This document shows, piece by piece, positions 32,317 through 42,955 of a stretch of 64,000 nucleotides of DNA. Positions within the stretch are counted from its first letter, which is position 1, and each line of letters starts with the position of its first letter. The notes beneath the pieces are model-generated. The model made no database searches. It was given only the letters and a program-made list of their open reading frames with translations, and was not told the DNA's origin. Origin of the DNA: an uncultured Myxococcales bacterium (GTDB taxonomy: Bacteria > Myxococcota_A > Polyangia > Nannocystales > Nannocystaceae); contig CADEGN010000003.1 in NCBI GenBank assembly GCA_902826865.1, forward strand, positions 22,691 to 86,690, written 5' to 3'. The translations under genes and the position numbers were made by a program.

Positions 32317-33369
32317 CTATGGGTAGGGGCTTTGGAGGTCGGGATCCGCGCTTGTGAACCAACGGCTGGCGACGCGCACTGCATTGGTTGCGGCTCCGAG
32401 ACGAAGATTGTCGCCAATGATCGTGGCACAGAAGCTGCGATCATCGGCATTCCGCGGATCAGCTCGAAGGCGGCCGACGAAGGCGCGGTCGCGCTCCGTC
32501 AGGCACGTCAACGCGCTGAGGCCGTCGCCCGCCGTGCCGCGAACCAGCCGGAGGTAGGGTGCCAATCGTTCGTCGCCAAGGAGCGCCTCGAGTTGGTGGG
32601 CGGTCGCCGACTGGCCGACGGTGATCCACGCGTTGATGTAGTGACCCACCGCCACTGGAACGCGGCAACACTGGGCAGAAATCGCGAGGTCCGGAAGGTC
32701 CAAGATCTTGCGGCTTTCGAACGTCAACTTGCGCTCCTCGGCCGAGAACCCGCTTTCGTCGGTCTTGCCGTTGTGAGGCACGGTGTTGCCGGCATAGCGG
32801 TCGCTCGCAAATGGCCGGCCGAGGCGGTCGGGCGCGGCATACCCTCGTGCGGCGTCCGTTAGAAACTCGTCGAGCGGAGCGATCCCGGCACCGCTGATCG
32901 CCTGGTACGTACTGACGGTGGCGCTGCGCAATCCGAAGCGAGTGGCGATCGGTCCGCATGCCAGCGCAAACGGGATCGTCGTGCAGTTTGGATTCGCCAC
33001 CAGCCGAACGCTTGGATCGACGAGTCGCGCGTTCACGCCCGCGACCACGAGCGGGACCTGCGGGTCGGCGCGATACGTGTTGCTCTTGTCGACGACCCGA
33101 TAGCCGAGCTCGAGCAGGCGCGGGACGTAGCGTTTGCTATGCTCGTCGTCGAGCGCGACGAACGCGAGGTCGCCGCGGGGAGCCGCATCGCCTTCGAGCG
33201 CGGCGGCGGCTGAGACGGGCCACGTCCGCCCGGCCAATTCGAGCGTCTGATCGCGACTGGCAAACAACGCGAGTTCGGCGGTGGGCCACGCGCGTTGCGC
33301 CAGCTCGATGGTCTCGCGTCCAACCAGGCCGGTGGCCCCGAGGATGCAGATGCGCATGGATGCGGTCAT
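32317..33369 (-). CDS. asd: Aspartate-semialdehyde dehydrogenase
   Basis: 350 residues. An N-terminal NADP-binding G-A-T-G-L-V-G (about residues 11-17), catalytic Cys in N-P-N-C-T-T (C129), the dimer segment A-I-S-G-A-G, and R-V-P-V-A-V-G-H late in the chain. It converts aspartyl phosphate to the semialdehyde for lysine, threonine and methionine synthesis. Start at ATG 33369; ATG 33357 is an alternative four codons later. The gene is divergent from the DUF2071 gene. Confidence 0.88.
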   Translation of the reverse strand: MTASMRICILGATGLVGRETIELAQRAWPTAELALFASRDQTLELAGRTWPVSAAAALEGDAAPRGDLAFVALDDEHSKRYVPRLLELGYRVVDKSNTYRADPQVPLVVAGVNARLVDPSVRLVANPNCTTIPFALACGPIATRFGLRSATVSTYQAISGAGIAPLDEFLTDAARGYAAPDRLGRPFASDRYAGNTVPHNGKTDESGFSAEERKLTFESRKILDLPDLAISAQCCRVPVAVGHYINAWITVGQSATAHQLEALLGDERLAPYLRLVRGTAGDGLSALTCLTERDRAFVGRLRADPRNADDRSFCATIIGDNLRLGAATNAVRVASRWFTSADPDLQSPYP

Positions 33370-33437
33370 AACACGCTCGCCGCGGCGGCGGAACACACCG
33401 GTTGATCGCCCGACACACCTGCGGCGATCCTGCCGGC

Positions 33438-34166
33438 GTGTCTGACGCTCCGTTTCTGACGGCCAGCTGGCTCGATTTGGTGCTCCTGACGTGGCAGGTC
33501 GACGCCGAACTTCTCGCGACCGTCATGCCGGCGGGTCTAGATCCCGATCGCCGCCCTGGTGATCCTGAGGGCGTGGGGTACGTCAGTCTCGTCGCATTCC
33601 GCTTCGTCGACACACGGGTTCACGGAATTGCCGTGCCGCTGCACGGCAGCTTCCCCGAGATCAACCTCCGCACCTACGTGCGCGAACGCGAGGGGCTGCG
33701 CCGTCGCGGGGTTACGTTCGTGGCCGAGCTCGTCCCAAAGCCGGCGATCTCGGCCATCGCCAACCTTCTCTATCACGAGCACTACCGCACGGTCCCGATG
33801 GAGTGTGACGCACACGACACAGCAACCGGCGAGCGGGTGTTTTCGTGTCATGTCCGACTCGGTGAACGCGAGCACGGCCTCACCATCCGTGGCGCGCGAC
33901 CGGCGATCGTGCCGGCGGCAGATTCAGTGGAGCACTTCTTCAAGGAGCACGAGTGGGGGTTCGGACGCGACGGCGACGGACAGACGGTGGTCTACCGCGT
34001 CGAGCATCCCGAGTGGGGGATCTATCCAACGTCGCGGGAGCTGCTGGAGCTTCGCTTCGGTTTTTCCGAGTTGTATGGAGCGCCGTGGGACTCCTTGGAT
34101 GATCGCGATCCCGATCACATCGCGTTTGCCGTCGGTTCGAATGTCGCCGTGTTCCCGAAGGAGTGA
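33438..34166 (+). CDS. DUF2071 (YqjF-like) protein
   Basis: About 242 residues from GTG 33438. The start P-F-L-T-A-S-W-L-D-L-V-L-L-T-W-Q-V and the N-terminal L-A-T-V-M-P-A-G-L motif are typical of the DUF2071 family, related to acetoacetate-decarboxylase-like folds; N-L-R-T-Y-V matches too. Function of the family is not established. Its stop lies one base before the end of the convergent histidine kinase gene. Confidence 0.8.
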   Translation: MSDAPFLTASWLDLVLLTWQVDAELLATVMPAGLDPDRRPGDPEGVGYVSLVAFRFVDTRVHGIAVPLHGSFPEINLRTYVREREGLRRRGVTFVAELVPKPAISAIANLLYHEHYRTVPMECDAHDTATGERVFSCHVRLGEREHGLTIRGARPAIVPAADSVEHFFKEHEWGFGRDGDGQTVVYRVEHPEWGIYPTSRELLELRFGFSELYGAPWDSLDDRDPDHIAFAVGSNVAVFPKE

Positions 34167-34167
34167 A

Positions 34168-35397
34168 TCAGCGGGCGCGTTCGATATGACGGGGAATCAG
34201 CACTTCGAAGGTTGTCCCCCATCCAACCTGGCTCTGGAAGCGGATGTCTCCGCCGCTCTGGTGCGCAATGCCGAGTGCCGTCGGTAAGCCCAGACCGGTA
34301 CCGCCGCTCCGCGGCTTGGTGGTGAAGAACGGCTCAAACACTCGGTCATGGAGCGCAGGATCGATACCGTGACCCGTATCTGTGATCGCGAACCGGACGT
34401 AATCGCCGGCTGGGAGTCTCGCGAATCCCTGGAGTGCTGCCTCTTCCATGGTGACGCAGCTCGCCTCGATTCGTAACTTGCCACCGTGAGGCATTGAATC
34501 GCGCGCGTTGACCACGAGATTGACGAGGGCAAGATCGAGCTGGCCGCGGTCGACATGGATCCGCCAGGACGAGGGCTCTGCACGGACCGAAAGTTCAATA
34601 TCCTCGCCAATCACCGGCCGAATCATTTGCTCGAGATCAGCGAGGACGATGGAAGGTTCGACCGTGCGCGGTGCGAGGACCTGTTGGCGGCTAAACGCCA
34701 GGAGCTGCCGGGTGAGTACAGCGGCACGCTCCGTGGCGACGCTAATTGCGGCGACTTGGGATGCCGCCGGATCCTCAGGTGGCGTACTCGCCGCAAGGAC
34801 GCTGGAACTACCCATCATTACGGCCAATAGATTGTTGAAATCGTGCGCCACTGCGCCCGCCAATCGACCCATGCTTTCGAGCTGCTCGGTCCGATCGAGA
34901 AGCTCCTGAGCCTCATCGCGATCGGCCTCGGCCTGGCGGCGGGTTCGGGCTGCCGCCTGGTAGGCCTCAATGAAATGAGCGTTTTGAATCGCGAAGCCGG
35001 CCAATCGCGCCACGTGTTCGGCGATGGCGATATCCCCACTACCGAATCGCGCCGAATCCGGGCGAGTCCGCTCCAAGACCATTCGTCCGGAATGTTCTTC
35101 AGATCCGATTGCCACCGCTATTCGATCGATTTCCGTCGGGGCGGCGTCGTGGGTGCCGGGACGCAACCAACGCGCCCGCTCCTGCGGCTCGTCGCAGCCG
35201 GGTACGTCGAGAAAAATGAAGCACGCGTCGGCGAGCGTTTCACCCGCGCGGCGACATATCGTCTCGAGCGCTTCGTCGATGTGAATTGTCGGGTCCGAAA
35301 CGACCCGGACCAACTCGGATACGAGTCGTAGGCGCGATTCGTCCTGATCGTTCCCGGCGCTCAATCTCCAGCAACCTTGCCGCGTCTGCGATTTCAC
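34168..35397 (-). CDS. GAF-domain sensor histidine kinase (no receiver)
   Basis: About 409 residues. A GAF-like sensing region (about 20-150) is followed by a coiled helix and the H-box [10 protein letters not shown] with phosphoacceptor H185, N-box V-N-L-V-V-N-A-R-D-S-M, D-T-G-H-G-I and G-T-G-L-G-L. It is soluble, with no membrane segment. It is homologous to the adjacent hybrid kinase and could pass phosphate to that protein's receiver domain. The start is uncertain: GTG 35397 is used, while the frame is open to 35532 with non-family sequence. Confidence 0.8.
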   Translation of the reverse strand: MKSQTRQGCWRLSAGNDQDESRLRLVSELVRVVSDPTIHIDEALETICRRAGETLADACFIFLDVPGCDEPQERARWLRPGTHDAAPTEIDRIAVAIGSEEHSGRMVLERTRPDSARFGSGDIAIAEHVARLAGFAIQNAHFIEAYQAAARTRRQAEADRDEAQELLDRTEQLESMGRLAGAVAHDFNNLLAVMMGSSSVLAASTPPEDPAASQVAAISVATERAAVLTRQLLAFSRQQVLAPRTVEPSIVLADLEQMIRPVIGEDIELSVRAEPSSWRIHVDRGQLDLALVNLVVNARDSMPHGGKLRIEASCVTMEEAALQGFARLPAGDYVRFAITDTGHGIDPALHDRVFEPFFTTKPRSGGTGLGLPTALGIAHQSGGDIRFQSQVGWGTTFEVLIPRHIERAR

Positions 35398-35561
35398 CGC
35401 AAGAGCGAGCTCGCAGCTGGCGGTTCGCGAGCGTTGGCCGCGCAGCCATCTCGGACATGCCGGGCATTGGGAACCAGCCGTGAGCACCGTTCCACTCCGA
35501 CCCGCTGTGCGGACCGGATCCCAATACGGCACGAATCAGATCCTCGTTCCGGCGGGGCCGA

Positions 35562-37379
35562 TCAGCCAGCGATCCTCGACCGACGGTTCGCGGCGGCACG
35601 ATCGAGGGCCTCGCGCACACCGCGCTGAAGGGCGTCGGGTGTGATCGGCTTGCGCAGAAAGTCGACCCCACCATCGCCAAGCCCCCGGGCACGGATGACA
35701 TCCTCTGCGTAGCCCGAGATATAGAGGCAGCCGATGTCGGGCCGGAGTTTCTGCACGGACGCGGCGAGAACTCGTCCGCCCACCCGAGGCATGATGAGGT
35801 CGGTCACGAGCAGGTGGATCTGTTGCTTGGTTTCGGTGGCGATGCGCAGGGCGTGTTCGCAGTCTTCCGCTTCGAGCACGAGGTAACCGCTTGCCTCGAG
35901 GATCGTCCGCACCACGTCACGCAGTGCCGGCTCGTCCTCAACCAATAGGATCGTCTCGTCTCCGCCCAGGAGCCCCGGCGAGTCCACGCGGGGTAGCTCG
36001 GCAGTCGCAGCCATGGTGCGTGGCAGGTAGACCGAGAACGTGCTCCCGCGGCCAGGGGTGGACACCACGTCGATGCAACCGCCGCTCTGGCGAACGATCC
36101 CGAGTGCCGTGGCTAAGCCGAGTCCGGTCCCGTGACCGGGTGGCTTGGTGGTGAAGAACGGCTCGAAGATGGACTCGCGAGTCGCCGCGTCGATGCCGGT
36201 GCCGGTGTCGGAAACGGAGACAACCAAGTACGCGCCCGGGATCAAGCCGAGATGCTCGAGGCGGGGACCACCGTCGACCTCCGTCGCGCGGGTCTCGATC
36301 GCGATCTCGCCGCCCTGGGGCATGGCATCGCGCGCGTTTACCAAGAGGTTGAGCAACACCTGTTGCAACTGATTGGGGTCGACCTTCGTTCGGGCGCCCC
36401 CGCAGCCTTGGCGCACCCGCAGCGAGACGCCCGACCCCAGGGTCCCGGCCGCGAGCCTCTCTGCCTCGCGGACGAGCACGTCGAGCTGCACGCTCTGGGG
36501 GTGGAGCAGCTGCTTGCCGCTGAACGCGAGGAGTTGGTGTGTCAGCTCGGCTGCGCACTCAGATGCGTACTTCACCGACTCGAGTTCTTGGCGAAGCGGC
36601 GAGTCCTCGTCAAGCTGCCACAATAGCAACGTTGTGTGGCTCAGCACGATCGACAGGAGGTTGTTGAAGTCATGGGCGATCCCACCGGCGAGGCGGCCGA
36701 GCGCGTCCATCTTGAGGGCTTGGCGCAGGCGCGAGCGCACGTGCTGCAGGTCGTCGTTGGCCCGGGCGCTGCGGTCGATCTCGGCCTCAGCTATTTCGCG
36801 CAGGTGCACGTTGGTTATCGCCAGCGAGGCGTGGTGTACCAGGTCGACGGCGCGCTGGAGATCGAACGACTCAATCGATGAACTCGCTCGGAATACCGCG
36901 ATCATGCCCGCGACGCCATCGCCGATGCGCAACGGCAAGAGCAGAGTGCTCCGCATGCCGAGGTCGGTCATCGCTATCGTTCCCAGCCCGTCGGCGAGCG
37001 ACTGCAAGGACACGGGTTCTCCGGTGGCCATCACCCGCTGCGGGATCGGGTACGCATCCGTTTCGATGCGTTGGCCAAGGACCTGGATACGCGCGTTGTG
37101 CCGCGGATCCCGGGTCCACACGCTTCGTACCGTCAACGCGTCGGTCGGTCGGGCGCGCGTCAGCACCACGCAGGCATCGCCCATCAGCCGGCCGACCCAC
37201 TGGGCCGTCGCGTCGTGCAACGTGGCCGAGGTCCGACTCGCCCGCGCGAAGGCCTCCATGGCATCCGACAACGAAGCAACGTGATCGCCGACGCTAAGTA
37301 GGGTCGCCTCCGTGGCACGTTCCAGCACGATCGGAGTGTAGAGTGGTCGCCGGGAATAGGCAGCTTCGGATCGGGACAT
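35562..37379 (-). CDS. GAF-domain hybrid histidine kinase with C-terminal receiver
   Basis: About 605 residues from ATG 37379. A GAF domain (about 40-200), coiled helix, H-box [10 protein letters not shown] (H236), N-box [12 protein letters not shown]-boxes D-T-G-T-G-I and G-T-G-L-G-L, then a receiver domain starting I-L-L-V-E-D-E-P with phosphoacceptor Asp in V-T-D-L-I-M-P. No membrane segments; cytosolic. Same domain order as the neighbour but with receiver. Divergent from transketolase with 186 bases between. Confidence 0.87.
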   Translation of the reverse strand: MSRSEAAYSRRPLYTPIVLERATEATLLSVGDHVASLSDAMEAFARASRTSATLHDATAQWVGRLMGDACVVLTRARPTDALTVRSVWTRDPRHNARIQVLGQRIETDAYPIPQRVMATGEPVSLQSLADGLGTIAMTDLGMRSTLLLPLRIGDGVAGMIAVFRASSSIESFDLQRAVDLVHHASLAITNVHLREIAEAEIDRSARANDDLQHVRSRLRQALKMDALGRLAGGIAHDFNNLLSIVLSHTTLLLWQLDEDSPLRQELESVKYASECAAELTHQLLAFSGKQLLHPQSVQLDVLVREAERLAAGTLGSGVSLRVRQGCGGARTKVDPNQLQQVLLNLLVNARDAMPQGGEIAIETRATEVDGGPRLEHLGLIPGAYLVVSVSDTGTGIDAATRESIFEPFFTTKPPGHGTGLGLATALGIVRQSGGCIDVVSTPGRGSTFSVYLPRTMAATAELPRVDSPGLLGGDETILLVEDEPALRDVVRTILEASGYLVLEAEDCEHALRIATETKQQIHLLVTDLIMPRVGGRVLAASVQKLRPDIGCLYISGYAEDVIRARGLGDGGVDFLRKPITPDALQRGVREALDRAAANRRSRIAG

Positions 37380-37565
37380 CCGGCATTTTTTCGTCCGGTC
37401 GACACCGGGTGGCACATCTCAACGCGCCGGACTCCCCGCGCACCCGATGTAGGGGCGAGCGCAGACCACCTTAGGGCTCGCCTCCAGCACGCTGCCCGTC
37501 GTGGCGTGTGGGCGATTGAATGCAGCCGTGGCACGGGCGCGGGCTCCGTGATAGCCACGGCTGGC

Positions 37566-39587
37566 ATGACCGCCCGCGCCGAGCTACCCGCCAGATCCTG
37601 CGACGATGAGCTCCATCGAGAGATGGTGCGGACGATCAAGGCCCTCGTGATCGACGCAGTCGAGGAAGCCAAGTCCGGCCACCCGGGGATGCCCATGGGT
37701 ACCGCGGACATGGCGGCCGTGTTGTGGCTGCGCTATCTCGCCCACGATCCGTCGTGCCCCAGCTGGCCCGATCGTGATCGATTCGTTCTGAGCGCTGGCC
37801 ACGGTTCGATGCTGCTGTACGCGCTGCTGCACCTGAGCGGTTACGACCTCCCGCTCGACGAACTGCGGAGGTTTCGCCGGTTGCATTCCAAGACGCCGGG
37901 CCATCCGGAGGCCGGCCACACCGTCGGCGTCGAGGCTACAACCGGCCCGCTCGGGTCCGGCTTCGCCGCCGCGGTGGGGCTCGCGATCGCCGAGCGGATC
38001 CTGGCCGATCGTTTCAACCGTCCCGGCTACCCGATCGTCGATCACATGACCTACGGCATCTGCAGCGACGGCGACCTCATGGAGGGGATCGCTTCCGAGG
38101 CGGCAAGCGTTGCGGGTCACCTCGGGCTGGGGAAGCTCGTTTTTCTGTACGACAGCAACCGAATCACGATCGACGGTTCCACCGAGCTCGCTTTCACCGA
38201 GGACGTGTGTGCGCGCTTCAGTGCCTACGGCTGGCATGTTGAGCGCTGCGACGGACACGACCCTGCATCGGTCGCGGCGGCGCTCGCGGCCGCCCGTGCC
38301 GCGACAGATCGCCCGAGTATGATCGAGTGCCGGACAACGATCGGCAAAGGCGCGCCGAACAAGGCGGGGACCTCGGCCAGTCACGGGGCACCGCTCGGCA
38401 AGGCCGAGGTGGAGGCCACCAAGGTAGCGATGGGTTGGCCGCTAGAACCCACATTTGTCGTACCCAAGCAGTTGCGTGCGCGCCTGGACGAGTGCCGGGC
38501 GACCCTCGCGGCCGCTCGTACCCGGTGGGAAACTGAGTTCGAGCGCTATCGGCAAGCGTACCCAGAGCTCGCCGCGACGTTCGAGAGCGAGCAGCGCGGC
38601 GATGTACCACAGGCTGTGTTCGACGCCCTTCCGCGCTTCCCGCCCGGCACGCCGGTGGCCACCCGCAAGGCGGGTCAGAAGATCCTAGCCGCCTTGGTGG
38701 GGGCCCACGCGCCGATCGTGGGCGGTTCAGCCGACCTCGCCGAGAGCAATGGCGTTCATCTGACCGATCTGCCCAGCCACGATCGTTCGAGACCCGGTGG
38801 GCGGTTGATCCACTACGGTGTGCGCGAGCATGGGATGGGCGGGATCAGTAACGGTCTTGCGCTGCATGGTGGGTTGCGGCCGTATGACGCCACGTTCCTT
38901 ATCTTTTCGGATTTCATGCGGGGAGCGCTGCGGCTGTCCGCGCTCATGCAATTGCCGGTGGTCCACGTGTTCAGCCACGACAGCTTCTGGCTTGGCGAGG
39001 ATGGCCCGACGCACCAACCGATCGAGCAATGTATGACCTTGCGCATGATCCCCGGCCTCGACGTGGTGCGGCCCGGCGACGCGAAGGAGACGGTCGGCGC
39101 GTGGCGGCTTGCGCTGCAGCGCAAGCGCGGCGACGGGCCCACGGCAATCCTCGTGACCCGCCAGAACCTCCCGACCTTGGCGGAGACCCGGGAAGACATC
39201 TCCTGTGGCGGTTACGTCCTATGGGATCCGCCTGGGACGAGCGCCAGTGATCTCCATGGGATCCTAATCGCCACCGGCTCAGAGTTGTCCTTGGCCTATG
39301 ATGCGGCCAAGGAGCTGCAACGCCGCGGTGTTGGGGTCCGGGTGGTTTCTTTGCCGTGCTGGTCGGCGTTCGAGCGACAGCCCCAGGCGTGGCGTGATGA
39401 AGTCTTGCCGCCCGCGCTCACCCGCCGGCTTGCGGTCGAAGCGGGTGTCACCCTCGGTTGGGGGCGATGGGCGACGGCCGCCCATGGGATCGATCACTTC
39501 GGCGCCTCGGCACCGGGGGAGGACCTCGCCCGCGAGTTCGGATTCACCGTCGATCGCGTGATCGAGCACTACCTCAAGCTGGGCTAG
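37566..39587 (+). CDS. tkt: Transketolase
   Basis: 673 residues, the normal length. ThDP-binding motif G-D-G-D-L-M-E-G...D-S-N; N-terminal [28 protein letters not shown]-terminal Y-G-V-R-E-H-G-M (catalytic Glu region) and [15 protein letters not shown]. It transfers two-carbon units in the pentose phosphate pathway. The start is ATG 37566; no strong ribosome binding site was seen. Confidence 0.95.
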   Translation: MTARAELPARSCDDELHREMVRTIKALVIDAVEEAKSGHPGMPMGTADMAAVLWLRYLAHDPSCPSWPDRDRFVLSAGHGSMLLYALLHLSGYDLPLDELRRFRRLHSKTPGHPEAGHTVGVEATTGPLGSGFAAAVGLAIAERILADRFNRPGYPIVDHMTYGICSDGDLMEGIASEAASVAGHLGLGKLVFLYDSNRITIDGSTELAFTEDVCARFSAYGWHVERCDGHDPASVAAALAAARAATDRPSMIECRTTIGKGAPNKAGTSASHGAPLGKAEVEATKVAMGWPLEPTFVVPKQLRARLDECRATLAAARTRWETEFERYRQAYPELAATFESEQRGDVPQAVFDALPRFPPGTPVATRKAGQKILAALVGAHAPIVGGSADLAESNGVHLTDLPSHDRSRPGGRLIHYGVREHGMGGISNGLALHGGLRPYDATFLIFSDFMRGALRLSALMQLPVVHVFSHDSFWLGEDGPTHQPIEQCMTLRMIPGLDVVRPGDAKETVGAWRLALQRKRGDGPTAILVTRQNLPTLAETREDISCGGYVLWDPPGTSASDLHGILIATGSELSLAYDAAKELQRRGVGVRVVSLPCWSAFERQPQAWRDEVLPPALTRRLAVEAGVTLGWGRWATAAHGIDHFGASAPGEDLAREFGFTVDRVIEHYLKLG

Positions 39588-39592
39588 GGAAC

Positions 39593-40483
39593 TCACCCAG
39601 GCTCAAGCACGAACGGGTAGGTCACCACGACACTCCCGCCCTCTGGGGCTGGGAACCGCCAGCGTCCCACCGCCGTCACCATGCACTTGCCGACCGTGGC
39701 GTCCGCAAGGCTGGACTCCGTGACCGTAGCGTCCTTGACCGCGCCATCCGAAACGATCTTGAAGGTCACCACGACTTTCCCCGCCAGCGAGGGATCCCGG
39801 GCGAGACCCTCATTGTAGCAGCCGCGGATCTCGTCGATATGCGTGGCGACCACCTTGCGGATCTCGTCTTTCGCCAGGCGGCCGTTGCCGACGGGCTTCG
39901 TCTCGAACATCGCCGTCAGCACCACGCCAGCCAGGCCTGACAAGCTGGACGACTCACCGCCAGCGTCCGGGATCGTCCCCAGGATCACAGGCACGTTGAG
40001 CGGTCCAGACGGGACGTCGAGCTCGCGCGTCCACGGCGTGTGCCCGGCGCGATGGACCCGGATGAGGTGTTTGCCCGCGGCTATGTTGGTTGCGACAAAG
40101 GGCGACGGACCGTCGATGGCGCGTCCATCGATCTCGACGGAAGCGTCGGGCGGCACCACCGAGATGGTGAGATGCGCGGGCGCGTGTGCTTGGCCGCCGA
40201 CGGCTGGGGCGAGCGGCGGGAACGATGGTTGTGGGCGCGAGATCGCGAGCACGAGGGCGGCCGCTGCAGCGGCCCCCACTGCGACCACCGCCACGGTCGT
40301 GGCGAGATGCCTGCGCCATGCGGTCCGTGGTGCCCAGCCTTCGGTTGCCGCCGGGATCGGTGCCGACCAGTGCTCTTGGATCCTAACTAGCACGCGTTCC
40401 TCCAGATGCTCCGGCATCGCCGGGACCGTCCACGCCTCGAGGGTTTCCCGCGGAAGTTCGTCCGCTTCGAATCGATCAGTCAT
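39593..40483 (-). CDS. Membrane protein with PEGA and AgmX/PglI-like domains, possible anti-sigma partner
   Basis: About 296 residues. An acidic N-terminal cytosolic stretch of about 60 residues is followed by one membrane helix (V-A-V-V-A-V-G-A-A-A-A-A-A-L-V-L), a PEGA domain (S-V-V-P-P-D-A-S-V-E-I-D-G), and a C-terminal domain with C-Y-N-E-G-L...K-V-V-V-T-F-K-I and a G-K-C-M motif of AgmX/PglI type. Its ATG overlaps the stop of the ECF sigma gene, the usual arrangement for a sigma/anti-sigma pair. The N-terminal region is a candidate sigma-binding part, but no zinc-binding HxxxCxxC is seen. Confidence 0.75.
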   Translation of the reverse strand: MTDRFEADELPRETLEAWTVPAMPEHLEERVLVRIQEHWSAPIPAATEGWAPRTAWRRHLATTVAVVAVGAAAAAALVLAISRPQPSFPPLAPAVGGQAHAPAHLTISVVPPDASVEIDGRAIDGPSPFVATNIAAGKHLIRVHRAGHTPWTRELDVPSGPLNVPVILGTIPDAGGESSSLSGLAGVVLTAMFETKPVGNGRLAKDEIRKVVATHIDEIRGCYNEGLARDPSLAGKVVVTFKIVSDGAVKDATVTESSLADATVGKCMVTAVGRWRFPAPEGGSVVVTYPFVLEPG

Positions 40484-41091
40484 CGCGCATCTTCTCCAAG
40501 CGTTTGGTCCAAGCGTTTGGCGAGGGCCGCGCGAGCCCGAAACAATCTCGACTTCACCGTTCCAATGTCGACACCGAGGATCTCGGCGATCTCGGCGTAG
40601 TCGAAGTCGTGGTAGGCCCGCAGAACAAATGCGGCGCGGATCTCTGGGCCCAGCTCGCCGACCGCGTCTGCGACCGCCCGGCCGATCGCCTGCTGTTCGG
40701 CGCGTCCCTGCGGGTCCTCCCGCTGATCTGACGGTTCGCTCGCATTGAGGTCGAGGGAGACCACCGCGCGGGGAACTTGGCGGCGCAGTGCGTCGATGGC
40801 CGTCCGGGCAGCGACCGTCGTCACCCACTTTGTCAGTTGAGGTGCCCCCTCATAGCGGAGGCGGGGTAGGGCGGTGAGGACAGCCACAAGGGCGTCCTGT
40901 GTCACATCTTCCGCGGCGCGCCGCTCGCCAGCACGGGCGAGCATGCGCCATACCAGTGCCCACACAACTCGGCCGTAACGGCGCACGAACCGCGCCTGCG
41001 CCCAGTTTTCGCCACGTTGGGCGGCGTTCACCGTCGCGGGTTCAAGGGCGTCGGCGCCGTATGCGAGTCGGAGCGTCGCCGTCACGGACAC
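40480..41091 (-). CDS. ECF-type RNA polymerase sigma factor
   Basis: About 203 residues. Region 2 is visible around A-R-F-V-R-R-Y-G...A-E-D-V-T-Q-D-A-L-V-A-V and a W-V-T-T-V-A-A-R-T-A-I-D block; region 4 helix-turn-helix is I-A-E-I-L-G-V-D-I-G-T-V-K-S-R-L-F-R-A-R. The start is uncertain: GTG 41091 is used, with GTG 41085 and TTG 41133 as alternatives. Overlaps the downstream membrane regulator by four bases. Confidence 0.85.
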   Translation of the reverse strand: MSVTATLRLAYGADALEPATVNAAQRGENWAQARFVRRYGRVVWALVWRMLARAGERRAAEDVTQDALVAVLTALPRLRYEGAPQLTKWVTTVAARTAIDALRRQVPRAVVSLDLNASEPSDQREDPQGRAEQQAIGRAVADAVGELGPEIRAAFVLRAYHDFDYAEIAEILGVDIGTVKSRLFRARAALAKRLDQTLGEDAR

Positions 41092-41216
41092 GGTGATCGC
41101 GAGCCGAGAGAAAAGGTTCCCCGGGTCCGGCAAGAACTGACCGGGTTGTCGTGAAAAAAATCGCGCGGAAGGCGAAGGATTGCGCGACTGTGATCCATAC
41201 CCTGTCGGGGGCCACG

Positions 41217-42938
41217 ATGCACGGTTGGACCAGTCGATGGTGCGCGGTCGTGGCGCTCTCGTGCGCGACGGCGGGCTGCAGCGATCCTGTAGGGCATGCC
41301 GGGGACGATGGCGCCGGCAGCAGTGGCGCCCTCGGAACCGCGGGCGACAGCGTGGGCAGCTCCTCGGGGGCGGATGGGTCGTCGGGTGATCCCGATAATG
41401 GGCCGCCGGCCGTGGACGCGGCGCCCGGTGGCCTCCGGCGGTTGCGCGCGGATCAGTACACCCGGACGATCCTCGTCTTGCTCGGTCAAGACGCGGCGGC
41501 CGCGGCAGCTCCGCCGTCGGATCAATCCCTGCTCGGGTTCCAGTCCGTTGGCGCGACCCAGGGAAGTCTCTCCCCGTCGGAGATCGAGCAATATGAGGCG
41601 TCGGCCCTGGCGGTTGCCCGCGCGGCGGTGGCCTCGCCCTACACGCTGTCCACGATCGTACCGTGCGTAAGCGATGGGCCGCAGGACGAGGGATGCTACG
41701 TCAAGGTCGCTGAAGATTTCGCGCGGGTGGCGTGGCGCCGCGAGGTAACCAGCGACGAGCTCGATCGTCTCGTCGACATCGCGCGGGCCGGCCGCACGTT
41801 CTATAACGACAGTTTCAGCGTCGGCCTCGAATACGAGCTGGCGATGATCCTAGAGTCGCCGGCCTTCATCTACTCGGTCGAGCTCGGCGAGGTGCGCGAC
41901 GATGGCAAGCGATGGTTGACAACCACCGAGTGGTTGACGCGGGCGTCGCTGTTCATGCTCGGGCGTGCGCCCAGCGCGGAAGAGCTGGCTCGCGCACGTT
42001 CGGGCGATCTGGATGGCGAAGACGCCCCGCGGGCGCTCGCCACCGAGTGGTTGTCCAGTGCGGACGCTCGGCGGGCCGGGCGGCAGTTCTTCGACGAGCT
42101 GCTGCGCGCGCGCGAGGTCCTCAACAAGAGCAAGGATCCCGTGCTCTATCCACTCTTCACGCCCGAGATGGCGGCGTCGATGCGCGAGGAGACCCTCCGT
42201 CTGGCTGAGGATGTCGCCTTTGGCGCCGACGGCGAACGCGATCTTCGACGCCTGCTCGACGCTGACTACACCTGGGTCGATGCCCGCCTGGCGCAGCTCT
42301 ACGGGCTTGAAGCGCCGGCCTCGGGTGGGTTCGAGCGCGTGGATCTTCCGGCCTCCTCGGGACGCCGGGGCGTGCTCACGCACGGCAGCATGTTGGCGGT
42401 CGGATCCCATCCCGATCGGAACTCACCCACGCGTCGGGGGTTGTTCGTCCAGCGCTCGTTGATGTGCACGGAGGTGCCGCCGCCGCCCGGTGACGTCAAC
42501 ACCACCCTGCCCGAGCCGACCGAACCGACCACCCTGCGCGCGCGCATGGAACAGCACATGAACGCCGGTGGCGCGTGCGAGGCGTGCCACGTGCAGACCG
42601 ACCCGGTGGGCTTCGCGTTCGAGTTCTTCGACGCGTCGGGCCTCCGTCGCGAGCTGGACAACGGGTTTGCGATCGACGCCTCGGGCGATATCCCAGGCAT
42701 CGGCAAGTTCGAGGATGCTGTTGAGCTCGCGCTGCTGCTTAGCGAGGACCCGCGTTTCGGGCCCTGCGTGGTGCGCAATCTCTATCGCCACGCCGTTGGC
42801 CATGGCGAAGACGATGGGGTTCGCGACGCACTCGGGTATATGAACGACCGATTCACGGCGGCGGATCACGACTTCCATCAACTCATCGTCGACATGATCG
42901 ACAACCCCGCCTTCCGTCAGGTTGGCGAACCGCAATAG
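41217..42938 (+). CDS. DUF1592/DUF1588-type lipoprotein with CxxCH motif
   Basis: About 573 residues. Lipobox A-T-A-G-C near residue 20, Ser/Gly/Asp linker, then G-L-R-R-L-R-A-D-Q-Y-T-R-T-I, the N-terminal module of this family. Late motifs are G-V-L-T-H-G-S-M-L-A-V-G-S-H-P-D-R-N-S-P-T-R-R-G and C-E-A-C-H (heme-type CxxCH) with G-F-A-F-E. These families were first seen in planctomycetes as cytochrome-like secreted proteins and occur beside DUF1552 proteins, as here. Function unknown. ATG 41217 is chosen as start of a signal peptide; 18 bases before the next gene. Confidence 0.85.
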   Translation: MHGWTSRWCAVVALSCATAGCSDPVGHAGDDGAGSSGALGTAGDSVGSSSGADGSSGDPDNGPPAVDAAPGGLRRLRADQYTRTILVLLGQDAAAAAAPPSDQSLLGFQSVGATQGSLSPSEIEQYEASALAVARAAVASPYTLSTIVPCVSDGPQDEGCYVKVAEDFARVAWRREVTSDELDRLVDIARAGRTFYNDSFSVGLEYELAMILESPAFIYSVELGEVRDDGKRWLTTTEWLTRASLFMLGRAPSAEELARARSGDLDGEDAPRALATEWLSSADARRAGRQFFDELLRAREVLNKSKDPVLYPLFTPEMAASMREETLRLAEDVAFGADGERDLRRLLDADYTWVDARLAQLYGLEAPASGGFERVDLPASSGRRGVLTHGSMLAVGSHPDRNSPTRRGLFVQRSLMCTEVPPPPGDVNTTLPEPTEPTTLRARMEQHMNAGGACEACHVQTDPVGFAFEFFDASGLRRELDNGFAIDASGDIPGIGKFEDAVELALLLSEDPRFGPCVVRNLYRHAVGHGEDDGVRDALGYMNDRFTAADHDFHQLIVDMIDNPAFRQVGEPQ

Positions 42939-42955
42939 GAAAGGAGGCCAGGACG

